Source of the DNA: Flavobacteriales bacterium
Lineage (GTDB): Bacteria > Bacteroidota > Bacteroidia > Flavobacteriales_D > Parvicellaceae
Direction of reading: 5' to 3'
Assembly (NCBI GenBank): GCA_020631555.1
Contig: JAHDGY010000004.1
Location: forward strand, 1 to 64,000
DNA length: 64,000 bases
Shown: positions 1 to 8,338 of the stretch, in pieces
Numbering within the stretch: the stretch's first letter is position 1
Layout of the letters: each line of letters begins with the position of its first letter
Program-made: the position numbers and the translations under genes
Notes under the pieces: generated by a model
Database searches by the model: none
What the model saw: only the letters and a program-made list of their open reading frames with translations
What the model was told of the DNA's origin: nothing

Positions 1-294
1 TTGGTAGCGGAACAACTCGGCTTAAAGGGACTGATAAAGTACACTCCGTACATGTCCTAGAGGCAATAGCTCATAATCTAAAGCGCTCCCCAGGATGGTG
101 CGTCAGCTCGCCAAATAATAGAGGTATTCAGGGCAAAATATGCCCCCAAAAGCAAAAAATCACACTAAACAGTTTCCAAAACCTCAATCTGAATTATTCA
201 AAGATCTCCTAATGTTGATTTCGACGAACTACCGATTTGTTAGACGAATGAAACAACCTCTACGCCCATCCATCAAGAAAACAATACTAATAAT
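1..294. other. left-edge stretch, no gene assigned
   Basis: No gene can be supported here. Two plus-strand frames enter open from the left edge. Frame 1 stops at 58-60 after 19 codons and ends in KYTPYMS; frame 3 stops near 210. Either could be the tail of a gene lying mostly outside the window, but neither shows a recognisable motif. No tRNA or clear terminator hairpin was seen. Confidence 0.3.
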
Positions 295-2058
295 CTATAT
301 GCTTTCAGCAACTTCCGAATGTCCTCGATGTTGCAAATAATAACTTGGGGTAACCCCCGTATATAGTTTAAATGCCTTGTTAAATGTGGACTTGCTTCTA
401 AAACCAAATTTCATAGCCATATCAATAATGGTTACACCGTTATTGTATTCCTTCTCCAAATGAACCAACATTTCTTTGACTCGGTATTCATTGATTAACA
501 TGCTAAAATTCTTATCACCTGAAGTGTTAATAACCTTAGATAAATAAGAGGTATTAGTGTTTATCATTTTGGCTAGCCTTGCCAGATTAATGTCTGGATT
601 TAGAAACGCTTTTTCCACCTCCATAGCATACGAAATTCGGGACTGAATATCACTTTTCATCCCCTCGGTCATCTTTGGACCAGAATGCGCTTTCACTTTA
701 GGTTTTACAATGCTCATTCTTTGCTGCGCAAGCACTCTATTTTTTTGAACCAACAGCTGATGCAGGTGCTTCATTCGACGATTTTGGTAAAATATCCACG
801 ATCCAAACCCTAGTGCCAAAACCGACAACAATACCAATAAGTAAATAACCCTTCTTTGAAATATCAACTTCGCGTTGGCCAAATTCCTCTCATGTTCCAT
901 GCGCTCGGTTTGTCTTTCGATTCCAGAAACTGAAGCCTGAAGTTCCAACTTCACCACCTCCCCAGTGCTCCACTTTTTCTCAATATCCTTAGCCACCTTA
1001 ATCGCTTCTGGGTAATACAAGACAGCCTGGTCCATTTTGCCCTGTTCGACCGAAAACTCTGCCATTTCCAGAAGAATTTCTTGGTATGGTTCCTGATCCG
1101 GCATAATGGCTGCTTTTTCTAGAGCTTTCCTAAAGTACGAATCAGCTAAATCGTCTTGTCCACGCTTTCGTGCAATTTGCGCCATCACAAACGGAATACG
1201 GTAATCCCATGAAACAGGGTTCGTATTCATCATTTCAGCCTTAGCGATTTCTTCTTGAGCCCTGTTTAACCATTCCCTTTCTAGACTTACCGAGGCGCTA
1301 CCAACCAGATTAAATGCAGTACCGGTGCTGTCACGCAGTAGCTCAGACAGTTCAATCGCACTGGTAAAGTACAATTGAGCCGAATCCAAGTTTTCAGCTT
1401 TTAGAAAATTGTAACCCATATTACTATGCAACGTTCTAATCCCAAACGAATCTTTAACAGATTCTGCGACCTCTAACGAACTTCTTAAGTACTTTTCAGC
1501 AAGTTTGGTATCCTTAAAAAATTTCCCGTATAAGAGCGCCATTCCATTATACGCAACCGATTTACCATAATCAAAGTTGATTTTTTCGGCCAGATTTACT
1601 CCTAACTTATAATATTTGAGAGCCTGTCCGCAATTCCCGTAATTGTTAAACATAATCCCCAACCAATTCAAAGCGTGAACTCGGATTATGCTTATGGACT
1701 CTGTTTGATTCTTTATTCTATCCAGCTCTGACAAAGCCTTAATCCCAAGTTTAATACTACAGTCGACGTCTTGATCCACATAAAAACATCGAAATGACCC
1801 CAACACCGACAAGACACCCTGAGGATTGAGTACTCCTAAAGATTCTAAATGATCAGCCAATTTAATGACTGCCAAATCAGCGGATTTAATGTTAGACTGC
1901 GAAAAGTAAAATTTAATATCATTAAATAAACCAATAGCCCTTCCATGCGGAGTTTGACTGGTGTTCCCTGTTGCGGTTTTACCTGAATCATTCGGTTGTA
2001 CACCAAAGCAACCTAAAAAACATATGATCAGGGCCACTGTAGTTGTAGTATTCTTCAT
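295..2058 (-). CDS. membrane-anchored TPR / AraC-type HTH transcriptional regulator
   Basis: This is a predicted one-component signalling protein. The N-terminus is a signal-like hydrophobic segment. A long helical region with repeated TPR-type patterns (roughly residues 90-390) follows, then one membrane segment near residues 405-428, a short coiled linker, and a C-terminal AraC-family helix-turn-helix at about 490-580 (the MAMKFGFRSKSTFNKAF segment is the second HTH). The layout implies periplasmic or surface TPR sensing coupled to cytoplasmic DNA binding. This architecture is common in Bacteroidota, but the ligand and targets cannot be read from sequence. I chose the ATG at 2058 (MKNTTTTV...) because it gives a cleaner signal peptide; an ATG nine bases upstream is also possible. 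The gene stands alone after a 520-base spacer. Confidence 0.8.
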   Translation of the reverse strand: MKNTTTTVALIICFLGCFGVQPNDSGKTATGNTSQTPHGRAIGLFNDIKFYFSQSNIKSADLAVIKLADHLESLGVLNPQGVLSVLGSFRCFYVDQDVDCSIKLGIKALSELDRIKNQTESISIIRVHALNWLGIMFNNYGNCGQALKYYKLGVNLAEKINFDYGKSVAYNGMALLYGKFFKDTKLAEKYLRSSLEVAESVKDSFGIRTLHSNMGYNFLKAENLDSAQLYFTSAIELSELLRDSTGTAFNLVGSASVSLEREWLNRAQEEIAKAEMMNTNPVSWDYRIPFVMAQIARKRGQDDLADSYFRKALEKAAIMPDQEPYQEILLEMAEFSVEQGKMDQAVLYYPEAIKVAKDIEKKWSTGEVVKLELQASVSGIERQTERMEHERNLANAKLIFQRRVIYLLVLLSVLALGFGSWIFYQNRRMKHLHQLLVQKNRVLAQQRMSIVKPKVKAHSGPKMTEGMKSDIQSRISYAMEVEKAFLNPDINLARLAKMINTNTSYLSKVINTSGDKNFSMLINEYRVKEMLVHLEKEYNNGVTIIDMAMKFGFRSKSTFNKAFKLYTGVTPSYYLQHRGHSEVAESI

Positions 2059-2578
2059 AGGGCACATACTGGGTGGTAAACTATTTCCTTACAATGTTAA
2101 TTCAACATTAGCAGTTTGCTCAAGACTACTTAAACAGGATAACAACCTGTATTAAAGATTTAGCTCACCAAGTAGTAATTAGTAATCTTTTTAAAAAAAA
2201 ACAGGCCGCAAAGTAAAGTATAATTTTCGTGCAAACGAAGTTACTTTATTAAATCGCACGTCCCAAAACTACTATTAAAACCAACTCATTACCAGATAGT
2301 TCATTGACAAATGTCTCATAACCAGAAAAACCCACAAGACCATACTTCCTTTTGTTTTAAACCTTTACGTAACCAATTAAGATCTTAAAGAGACGTCAAC
2401 AAACTTCATATTTTATGGAAGTACGAATAACGCTTGTCAAAATTTTCTAGCACCACATTTTTCGCTTTTTTTCTTGTAGAAGGTTAGTCGCCAAAGATTA
2501 GGACTCTACAAAAGCCATAAATCGTTATACAAATTCGCAACAAGCTAATGAGTAGAAACTTACAACAAATAGGTGCAA
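2059..2578. other. intergenic spacer upstream of the TPR/AraC regulator
   Basis: About 520 bases of AT-rich sequence between tatD and the regulator, both on the minus strand. No ORF with coding character and no tRNA were seen. A small perfect hairpin, AATGTT-AATTC-AACATT, lies at 2093-2109, and an imperfect stem with the loop TGCAAA lies near 2215-2245. No good match to the Bacteroidota promoter (TTTG - 19 bases - TAnnTTTG) was found. The regulator's promoter must nevertheless lie in this stretch. Confidence 0.4.
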
Positions 2579-3367
2579 TCACGGAGCAGACAGCACTGGC
2601 TTGTAAATAGAGTCTGCATTGGCGCTCGTAATACGGGCAACCTCATCCGCAGTTGTCCCATATATTTCTGCCAAGCAACTGGCAATGAGCTTTACATAGC
2701 CAGGTTCGTTTCTCTTACCTCTATAGGGTGTGGGGGCCAAATATGGTCCATCAGTTTCTAAAACCAAACGGGGCAAATCTACTTTCTTCAACACATGTGC
2801 TAGATTGCTATTCTTAAACGTCAGGACCCCTCCAATACCTAGCTTAAATCCACCAAGTTGTTCAATTCGATCCGCCTCATCATTGTTCCCTCCGAAACAA
2901 TGAAAAATTCCAGTCAAGTTATCGTCGTTTTCACTCTCAACAATTTCCAGAATATGGCTCAATGATTCCCGGGCGTGAATGATAATCGGTTTTCTTAACT
3001 CCTTTGCCCATTGAACTTGAACTCTAAAGACTTCTTGTTGTTGCCTTAAATTATCCTGTTTCCAATACAGATCAATTCCAATTTCCCCGATTGCACAATA
3101 ATCCCTTCTACTCAACTGCGCTTCTATCGCACCTAATTGCTCTATATACTTTTCTTGCACATAGCATGGATGCAACCCCATCATTGCGTGACAAACATGC
3201 GGAAATTTCTGCTCAACTTTCAACATAGGAATGATTGAATTATCGTCAATATTAGGCATGTAAATCTTATCTACACCGGCTTCTAACGCTCTTTGAACTA
3301 CCAATTCTCTATCTAAATCATACTGTTCATCGTAAAGATGGCAATGTGTATCAACCATTTTATTCAT
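2579..3367 (-). CDS. TatD family metal-dependent hydrolase
   Basis: A TatD-type DNase / amidohydrolase-fold metalloenzyme, cytoplasmic; family members are 3'-5' exonucleases or deoxyribonucleases. The metal ligands are all visible: DTHCH at residues 6-10, Glu95 in GEIGID, His131 in IIIHARE, His156 in FHCFGG and Asp206 in ETDGPYL. The 262-residue length is normal. The ATG at 3367 is followed by a second ATG three codons on, which would also give a plausible start. It is the last gene of the leftward run that includes lpxC-fabZ and lpxA and lies 13 bases from its upstream neighbour, so it is probably co-transcribed. The exact substrate is not determined by sequence. Confidence 0.92.
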   Translation of the reverse strand: MNKMVDTHCHLYDEQYDLDRELVVQRALEAGVDKIYMPNIDDNSIIPMLKVEQKFPHVCHAMMGLHPCYVQEKYIEQLGAIEAQLSRRDYCAIGEIGIDLYWKQDNLRQQQEVFRVQVQWAKELRKPIIIHARESLSHILEIVESENDDNLTGIFHCFGGNNDEADRIEQLGGFKLGIGGVLTFKNSNLAHVLKKVDLPRLVLETDGPYLAPTPYRGKRNEPGYVKLIASCLAEIYGTTADEVARITSANADSIYKPVLSAP

Positions 3368-3380
3368 ATAAAATTACATT

Positions 3381-4427
3381 CTATAAACCTCCTCGCAATT
3401 CAGGCTTGTGTTTAACTAACATTTTGTAAATATGAGTTCTAACTAGCTTACCCATATTATTGGTATCCAAAAAGTCATCGGTATTATGGTAATCGTTGAG
3501 TTCCCGTTGCAATCGCTCCACCTTATCGATCGGAGCAATACAATCCTCACAAAGCGTATCTAACAAGTGAGCAATTCGATTGCTTGATGACGCATATCTT
3601 CTTTTCATTAGTGCACGTTCTTCATATTGATACTGTTGCACAGTTTCGGGAGTCATGGTTTCCATACACATTTGCACAAGCGGTCTATTCTCCTTAAAAA
3701 ATTGTGGTTGGTACATGGTTTTTGCCCCCTCATAGCTTTGCTGATCAAAATCAACCGCTCTAATCCGATATTGCTCATTGTCAAAATCAGGCGTTACGGC
3801 AACCACATAATTGTAAGATCTCATATCACCCAAAAGCCGGACAAAACATCGTTCGTTAAATTTTACAAACTCTTTTGCTATCCTTACCTTGTTAAAATTT
3901 GGCGTATCATAGTAATCGGTAATAAACTTATCCCCGGGAATTCCAGGAATATGTTCTTCAATCAATGTATTGTCATTGACCAAATAATTAATCCGATTTG
4001 GTGATAAAATATGCTCTAATTCTAAACCATATACCCGACTCGCATCAGGAACTTTAACATAGAAGTAATCGTAATTGTCATTGAACAGATTAACTATTCT
4101 CACTCTAAATGGATTGGAATTACCAAAGCTACAATAGTCAATCCTATCTACTTGAAGGTGATCCATTACGGATACGTCTCCGTCTGTGCGCAACATAGCG
4201 TAAATTTTTGTCAGCGCAAAATTCAGTTCAGACAAACTATTTTGGTCATATAAAACAGTACACCACAGGGTGTCTTCACCTTTTTCATCAGTCAATGGAA
4301 AACTATCTTGCCAGTGAGTTAAATCATCATAAGTGACAGGTAATCGCTGCTCGCGAAGGTATTTGCCTAAATACTCTCGCAAACCGTCTGTTATACGATA
4401 GAATTTTTTCTTTTTCGAAATATCCAT
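3381..4427 (-). CDS. uncharacterised Bacteroidota protein with kinase-like motif layout
   Basis: I do not recognise a named family for this 348-residue, soluble, charged protein, which has no signal peptide or membrane segment. Its motif order resembles an atypical protein or small-molecule kinase. It has a candidate beta-3 lysine in YVKVPD (near residue 125), a hinge-like IEEHIPG (157-163), GDMRSYN at 200-206 resembling the catalytic HGDxxxxN loop, and VDFDQQ at 225-230 resembling a metal-binding DFD/DFG. The catalytic-loop His is replaced by Gly or Leu depending on alignment. It sits between lpxA (45 bases upstream) and tatD (13 bases downstream), so an envelope or lipid A connection is possible by context only. 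The kinase idea is an inference. Confidence 0.75.
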   Translation of the reverse strand: MDISKKKKFYRITDGLREYLGKYLREQRLPVTYDDLTHWQDSFPLTDEKGEDTLWCTVLYDQNSLSELNFALTKIYAMLRTDGDVSVMDHLQVDRIDYCSFGNSNPFRVRIVNLFNDNYDYFYVKVPDASRVYGLELEHILSPNRINYLVNDNTLIEEHIPGIPGDKFITDYYDTPNFNKVRIAKEFVKFNERCFVRLLGDMRSYNYVVAVTPDFDNEQYRIRAVDFDQQSYEGAKTMYQPQFFKENRPLVQMCMETMTPETVQQYQYEERALMKRRYASSSNRIAHLLDTLCEDCIAPIDKVERLQRELNDYHNTDDFLDTNNMGKLVRTHIYKMLVKHKPELRGGL

Positions 4428-4472
4428 GATCAGCAGTTTACTGGCTTAACCAACTACGATCTCACCAACAAC

Positions 4473-5258
4473 CTAGCTAAGTCCCCGCATAATTCCGTTG
4501 GTCGAACTTCTAATGAAGTTAATAATTTGATTTTTTACGTCCGAGGATGGCAATTCCATTTCTGCGACTTTTAAGGCAGTGGCAATATTACTATTCTGAA
4601 CATAAATTACCCTATACGCATCTTCAATATTTGCAATTTGAACGTCACTAAACCCCCTGCGTTTCAACCCAATAGAATTTACCCCGACATAGGACAAAGG
4701 TTCGCGTGCAGCTTTGCAAAACGGGGGAACGTTTTTTCGAACTCCGCACCGACCTGCTATGAAAGCATGTGCACCAATAGTAACAAACTGTTGCACACCA
4801 ACTTGCCCTTCTATTATGGCCCAATCTTCAACTACACAATGTCCTGCAAGCCCAGTAAATCCAGCAATAATTACATTATCGCCCACTACACAGTCATGGG
4901 CAATGTGAACATAATTCATTAGCAAACAGTTGTTCCCAACGACCGTTTTATAACGGTCTGCAGTACCACGATGTATGGTGACACACTCTCGAATAGTAGT
5001 ATTATTACCGATTTCAACCGTAGTGTACTCGTTTTTATACTTCAGATCCTGTGAGATCGCCGAAATTACCGCGCCAGGAAATATTTTGCACCCTGCTCCA
5101 ATTCTAGCACCATCAAAAATCGTAACATTTGGTCCAACCCTAGTTTCGTCACCAATTTCAACATCAGCATGAACTGTAGTAAACGCCTCGATTATTACAT
5201 TGCTACCAATTTTTGCATCCGGGTGAATGGAAGCTAATTCACTAATTTGTGTTGCCAT
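4473..5258 (-). CDS. lpxA: acyl-ACP--UDP-N-acetylglucosamine O-acyltransferase LpxA
   Basis: First committed acyltransferase of lipid A synthesis: it moves a 3-hydroxyacyl chain from ACP to the 3-OH of UDP-GlcNAc in the cytoplasm. The protein shows a left-handed parallel beta-helix made of hexapeptide repeats across residues 8-190, followed by a helical C-terminal domain. The catalytic histidine is His121 in HIAHDC, equivalent to His125 of E. coli LpxA. The 261-residue length is typical. It follows lpxC-fabZ by only 6 bases, so translation is probably coupled. This acyltransferase, the deacetylase and the dehydratase domain that supplies acyl chains share one transcription unit. Confidence 0.96.
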   Translation of the reverse strand: MATQISELASIHPDAKIGSNVIIEAFTTVHADVEIGDETRVGPNVTIFDGARIGAGCKIFPGAVISAISQDLKYKNEYTTVEIGNNTTIRECVTIHRGTADRYKTVVGNNCLLMNYVHIAHDCVVGDNVIIAGFTGLAGHCVVEDWAIIEGQVGVQQFVTIGAHAFIAGRCGVRKNVPPFCKAAREPLSYVGVNSIGLKRRGFSDVQIANIEDAYRVIYVQNSNIATALKVAEMELPSSDVKNQIINFIRSSTNGIMRGLS

Positions 5259-5264
5259 AATTTA

Positions 5265-6665
5265 CTAAAGCTCTTTTGTAACCTGCGCAAGCATATCCGC
5301 TTCTGCACAAGTCTGTCCGTTCACGTAAGCGACACCAGACATGTTCACCAAACCTCTACGGATTGGTTGCAATAATTTCAGTTCGAAAACAACTGTATCG
5401 CCCGGAACGACTTTGCGCTTAAACTTAACTTTATCAATTTTAAGGAAATAAGTCATATACTTTTCCGGTTCGTCAACTTGATTTAGTGCAAATATTCCAC
5501 CCACTTGGGCCATCGCTTCTATTTGAAGGACTCCAGGCATTACCGGATTACCAGGAAAATGCCCAGTAAAGTATGGCTCATTCATGGTTACATTCTTTAC
5601 ACCAACAATTCTGTCTTCATATAAATCAAGAATCTTATCGACCATCAAAAATGGATACCTATGTGGCAACATTTTCTCAATCTGATTGATATCATAAACC
5701 GGATCCTTTTCGATTTCAAAATGTCGTTTATTTTCTTTTTTCTGTTCTTTTATTAAACCCTTGATATGCTTTGCAAACGCTACGTTTCCACCATGCCCCG
5801 GTCGAGCAGCTAAAATATGCCCCTTAATTGGCATTCCTATTAATGCCAAATCGCCAATTATATCAAGTAATTTATGTCGAGCTGGTTCATTAGCAAACCT
5901 TAATTCACAGTTATTCAACGTTCCGATTCCTGTTGGCTCAAATTGCAAATCTTCTTTGCCCAATTTCTTGGCAAGATCATCCAATTCCGACTGCGGAATA
6001 TTCTCTCTTTCCACCAAAACAATTGCGTTGTCAATATCTCCTCCCTTAATCAAGCCTTGATCCGCCAATGTCTCAAGTTCTTTCAAAAATACAAACGTTC
6101 TACACGGTGCAATATCCTTCTCAAAGTCGTCAATCTTGTATATCGTAGAATGCTGCGTCCCTAAGGCCGGAGAACGGTAATCAACCATCACAGTCAGACG
6201 ATACTCGTCGTAAGGCACAGCTAAAAACTCTACACCCAAATCTAAATCTTCGAAAGGAACATTTTCCTTGAACTCGAAATACTCCCTTATACTCTCTTGT
6301 TCTGAACAGCCAACAGAATTAATTGCTTCCACAAAAGGTTGTGAACTACCATCCATAATCGGAAGTTCCGGACCGTCTAACTGAATCAAGACGTTATCCA
6401 CTTGCATTCCAACCAAAGCTGCCAAGGCGTGCTCGCAGGTATAAATTCTTGCGCCGTCTTTTTCCAAAGTTGTTCCACGAGCAGTAGAAACCACCAAATC
6501 ACAATCCGCAGGGATGATTGGTTCATTTTCCAAGTCAACACGTTGGAACTTATATCCATGATTTTCTGGTGCTGGACAAAGCGTTAAGTTTACCTTTTCA
6601 CCCGTGTGCAATCCTATCCCAATTAACTTTACCGGAGCATTTAGCGTCCTTTGCTTTTCAGCCAT
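5265..6665 (-). CDS. lpxC-fabZ: bifunctional UDP-3-O-acyl-GlcNAc deacetylase / 3-hydroxyacyl-ACP dehydratase (LpxC-FabZ fusion)
   Basis: Two lipid enzymes in one 466-residue chain. Residues 1-305 are LpxC, the zinc deacetylase that commits UDP-acyl-GlcNAc to lipid A. Zinc ligands are His79 in CEHAL, His264 and Asp268, and the catalytic His291 lies in PGHGG. Residues 325-466 are FabZ, which dehydrates 3-hydroxyacyl-ACP; its catalytic His369 lies in GHFPGNPVMPG, with Glu383 downstream. The fusion is characteristic of Bacteroidota and links the branch point between phospholipid and lipid A acyl chains. The start ATG at 6665 begins MAEKQRTL. The upstream 337-base spacer probably contains the promoter. 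lpxA follows after 6 bases. Confidence 0.96.
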   Translation of the reverse strand: MAEKQRTLNAPVKLIGIGLHTGEKVNLTLCPAPENHGYKFQRVDLENEPIIPADCDLVVSTARGTTLEKDGARIYTCEHALAALVGMQVDNVLIQLDGPELPIMDGSSQPFVEAINSVGCSEQESIREYFEFKENVPFEDLDLGVEFLAVPYDEYRLTVMVDYRSPALGTQHSTIYKIDDFEKDIAPCRTFVFLKELETLADQGLIKGGDIDNAIVLVERENIPQSELDDLAKKLGKEDLQFEPTGIGTLNNCELRFANEPARHKLLDIIGDLALIGMPIKGHILAARPGHGGNVAFAKHIKGLIKEQKKENKRHFEIEKDPVYDINQIEKMLPHRYPFLMVDKILDLYEDRIVGVKNVTMNEPYFTGHFPGNPVMPGVLQIEAMAQVGGIFALNQVDEPEKYMTYFLKIDKVKFKRKVVPGDTVVFELKLLQPIRRGLVNMSGVAYVNGQTCAEADMLAQVTKEL

Positions 6666-7002
6666 TTCTCAATCTAATTTTATGGATTTAATAAAGGGAT
6701 ACCACGGCATTTTCAACACTTCTCTTTTATATTGTTTTATATTGATAATCAAATAATAATATCGTGGTACTATTAGTTTTTCCCTGGTTAGGTCTTCAGA
6801 CTCCGAAATTAGGAAAAATAAGCACCTTGGTGGAAAGGAGGCAGTATAATTTTTAACAGGTCAAACTTCACAAAACAATTTTCATTTACCTTGTTCCTTT
6901 ATCTTTTCTATGCAATCCGATAATTTCAACAAACTTTTCTTCCTTACCAGCAACTAAAACAAAACAACACACTAATTAACAGCAAACAAAAACCAATTTA
7001 AT
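6666..7002. other. intergenic spacer between the HD gene and lpxC-fabZ
   Basis: A 337-base AT-rich spacer with stops in all frames and no recognisable lpxD remnant. In many Bacteroidota lpxD occupies this position. A split inverted repeat, TACCACG near 6701 and CGTGGTA near 6764, could pair but is short. A near-match to the -7 element (TA-n3-TTTG) occurs on the minus strand near 6750. No RNA gene was recognised. Confidence 0.5.
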
Positions 7003-8235
7003 TTAGTGTTTCGGGTAACACAAAAAGAACTTGGTAATTGGCACTGCCAAAGTTTGAATGTTAAAGTTGTCTGAAGCTTCAGCTATGTCTAGTAAACTTC
7101 CGTCTTTGAGCTTAAGGTTTATACGATCAGTGGTCGGATCATAGGCATTGTTAACAACGCCATCAGAAAAAACTAAATATTCAGCCTCGCTAGCAGACAA
7201 GTCATACTTCTGCATCAGAGCTATCTTTTTCCGTTCAATTTCTTGTTCTTCATACGGTTCAGATTTTAATTCAAGAGTTGGTAGAGTACGATTTACGACG
7301 CTTGAACACAAACGAGACAACACAACATCATCATGAACCGCCCACTGCTTTATAGCCCCCATGAGGTCATAATCATCTAATTTGAGAAATTGCTGCAATA
7401 CCTCGGGTCCTGATTCAAAATCCGATTTATTATAGTTCCTCTGTAAAAAATACTGCAATGGTGGCGACCCAAACAAGGGCACTTGATTTTCAGCCAGAAA
7501 TCTTGCCCTGGACAAAATTTTAATCAGTAAAAACTCGGCTGCAATAACCGTTTTGTGCAAATAAACCTGCCAGTACATTAGTCTACGCGCAACGATGAAC
7601 TTTTCGATAGAATAAACCCCCTTCCCTTGCACCACCAAATTATCATTTTCGACATCCAACATATCAATAATCCGATCACTGCTAATCGCTCCTTCCGACA
7701 CCCCTGTATAAAAACTATCCCTCTTTAGATAGTCCAGTCTATCCACATCAAGTTGACTGGAGACCAACTGATGTAAAAACTTCTTCGTGTAGCGATCTTG
7801 AAAAATTTCAATTGCTAAACTCAATCTACCACCAAACTGCCTATTAAGCTCTTTCATTATTAGAACAGAAAGTTCTTCATGATTGATTCCAGCAACAATT
7901 GAATGTTCAAGAGCATGCGAATACGGCCCATGTCCCACGTCATGAAGCAAAATGGCTAACGTCACCGCCTCAGCCTCTTCATTCGTTATTATATGCCCTT
8001 TGCTTCTCAACGTCATAACCGCCTTTTGCATAAGATGTGTGCATCCGATAGCATGGTGGAATCTGGTATGCAATGCGCCAGGATAAACATAGTGCGTAAG
8101 CCCTAATTGCTCTATCCTTCTAAGTCTCTGAAAAAAAGGATGATTGATGACATCTAGAATTATATCATATTGCACTGAAATAAATCCGTAAATGGGGTCG
8201 TTAAATATTTTTTTTTTGTTGGAAGCAATATCCAC
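7003..8235 (-). CDS. HD-domain phosphohydrolase (COG1078 / dGTPase-like family)
   Basis: A soluble metal-dependent phosphohydrolase of the HD superfamily, related to dGTPase-like proteins. The metal site is visible as His60/His61 in TRFHHAIG and the HD pair His98-Asp99 in LLHDVGHGPYSH. The 410-residue length fits the family; the natural substrate in Bacteroidota is not established. The only in-frame start before an upstream stop is GTG at 8235. Ten consecutive A residues lie at codons 6-9, where replication or transcription slippage is conceivable. The gene is divergent from porX across 103 bases and precedes the lpxC-fabZ operon, an arrangement often seen in this phylum but usually with lpxD in between. 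Confidence 0.88.
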   Translation of the reverse strand: MDIASNKKKIFNDPIYGFISVQYDIILDVINHPFFQRLRRIEQLGLTHYVYPGALHTRFHHAIGCTHLMQKAVMTLRSKGHIITNEEAEAVTLAILLHDVGHGPYSHALEHSIVAGINHEELSVLIMKELNRQFGGRLSLAIEIFQDRYTKKFLHQLVSSQLDVDRLDYLKRDSFYTGVSEGAISSDRIIDMLDVENDNLVVQGKGVYSIEKFIVARRLMYWQVYLHKTVIAAEFLLIKILSRARFLAENQVPLFGSPPLQYFLQRNYNKSDFESGPEVLQQFLKLDDYDLMGAIKQWAVHDDVVLSRLCSSVVNRTLPTLELKSEPYEEQEIERKKIALMQKYDLSASEAEYLVFSDGVVNNAYDPTTDRINLKLKDGSLLDIAEASDNFNIQTLAVPITKFFLCYPKH

Positions 8236-8338
8236 TGAAAGTATATTTTTGTTGTATCGACAAATCTACTCGGATACAGCGAAGTGACATGCGATATAGG
8301 GCATTGAATTTGCACAATTCGCTTTTAAATTACGAATT
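8236..8338. promoter_or_regulatory. divergent promoter region of the HD gene and porX
   Basis: These 103 bases must drive both genes. On the minus strand TAGATTTG (8261-8268 reversed) matches the Bacteroidota -7 consensus TAnnTTTG and lies 26 bases before the HD gene's GTG. On the plus strand TATTTTTG at 8244-8251 matches the same consensus, 88 bases before the porX ATG. Neither has a convincing -33 TTTG at the usual 19-base spacing, so both are tentative. Confidence 0.3.

Noticed and set aside
1-210. GSGTT near base 3 as a DNA methyltransferase motif IV-like tail
   Set aside because: Five residues at a window edge are not enough; the following sequence does not look like a methyltransferase, and a competing frame is equally open.
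140-340. Short plus-strand ORF overlapping the 3' end of the TPR/AraC gene
   Set aside because: No motif, atypical composition, and its 3' part overlaps a clear gene on the other strand.
6781-6850. Possible tRNA-like or small RNA segment in the lpxC upstream spacer
   Set aside because: No T-loop (GGTTCRA) or acceptor pairing could be drawn.
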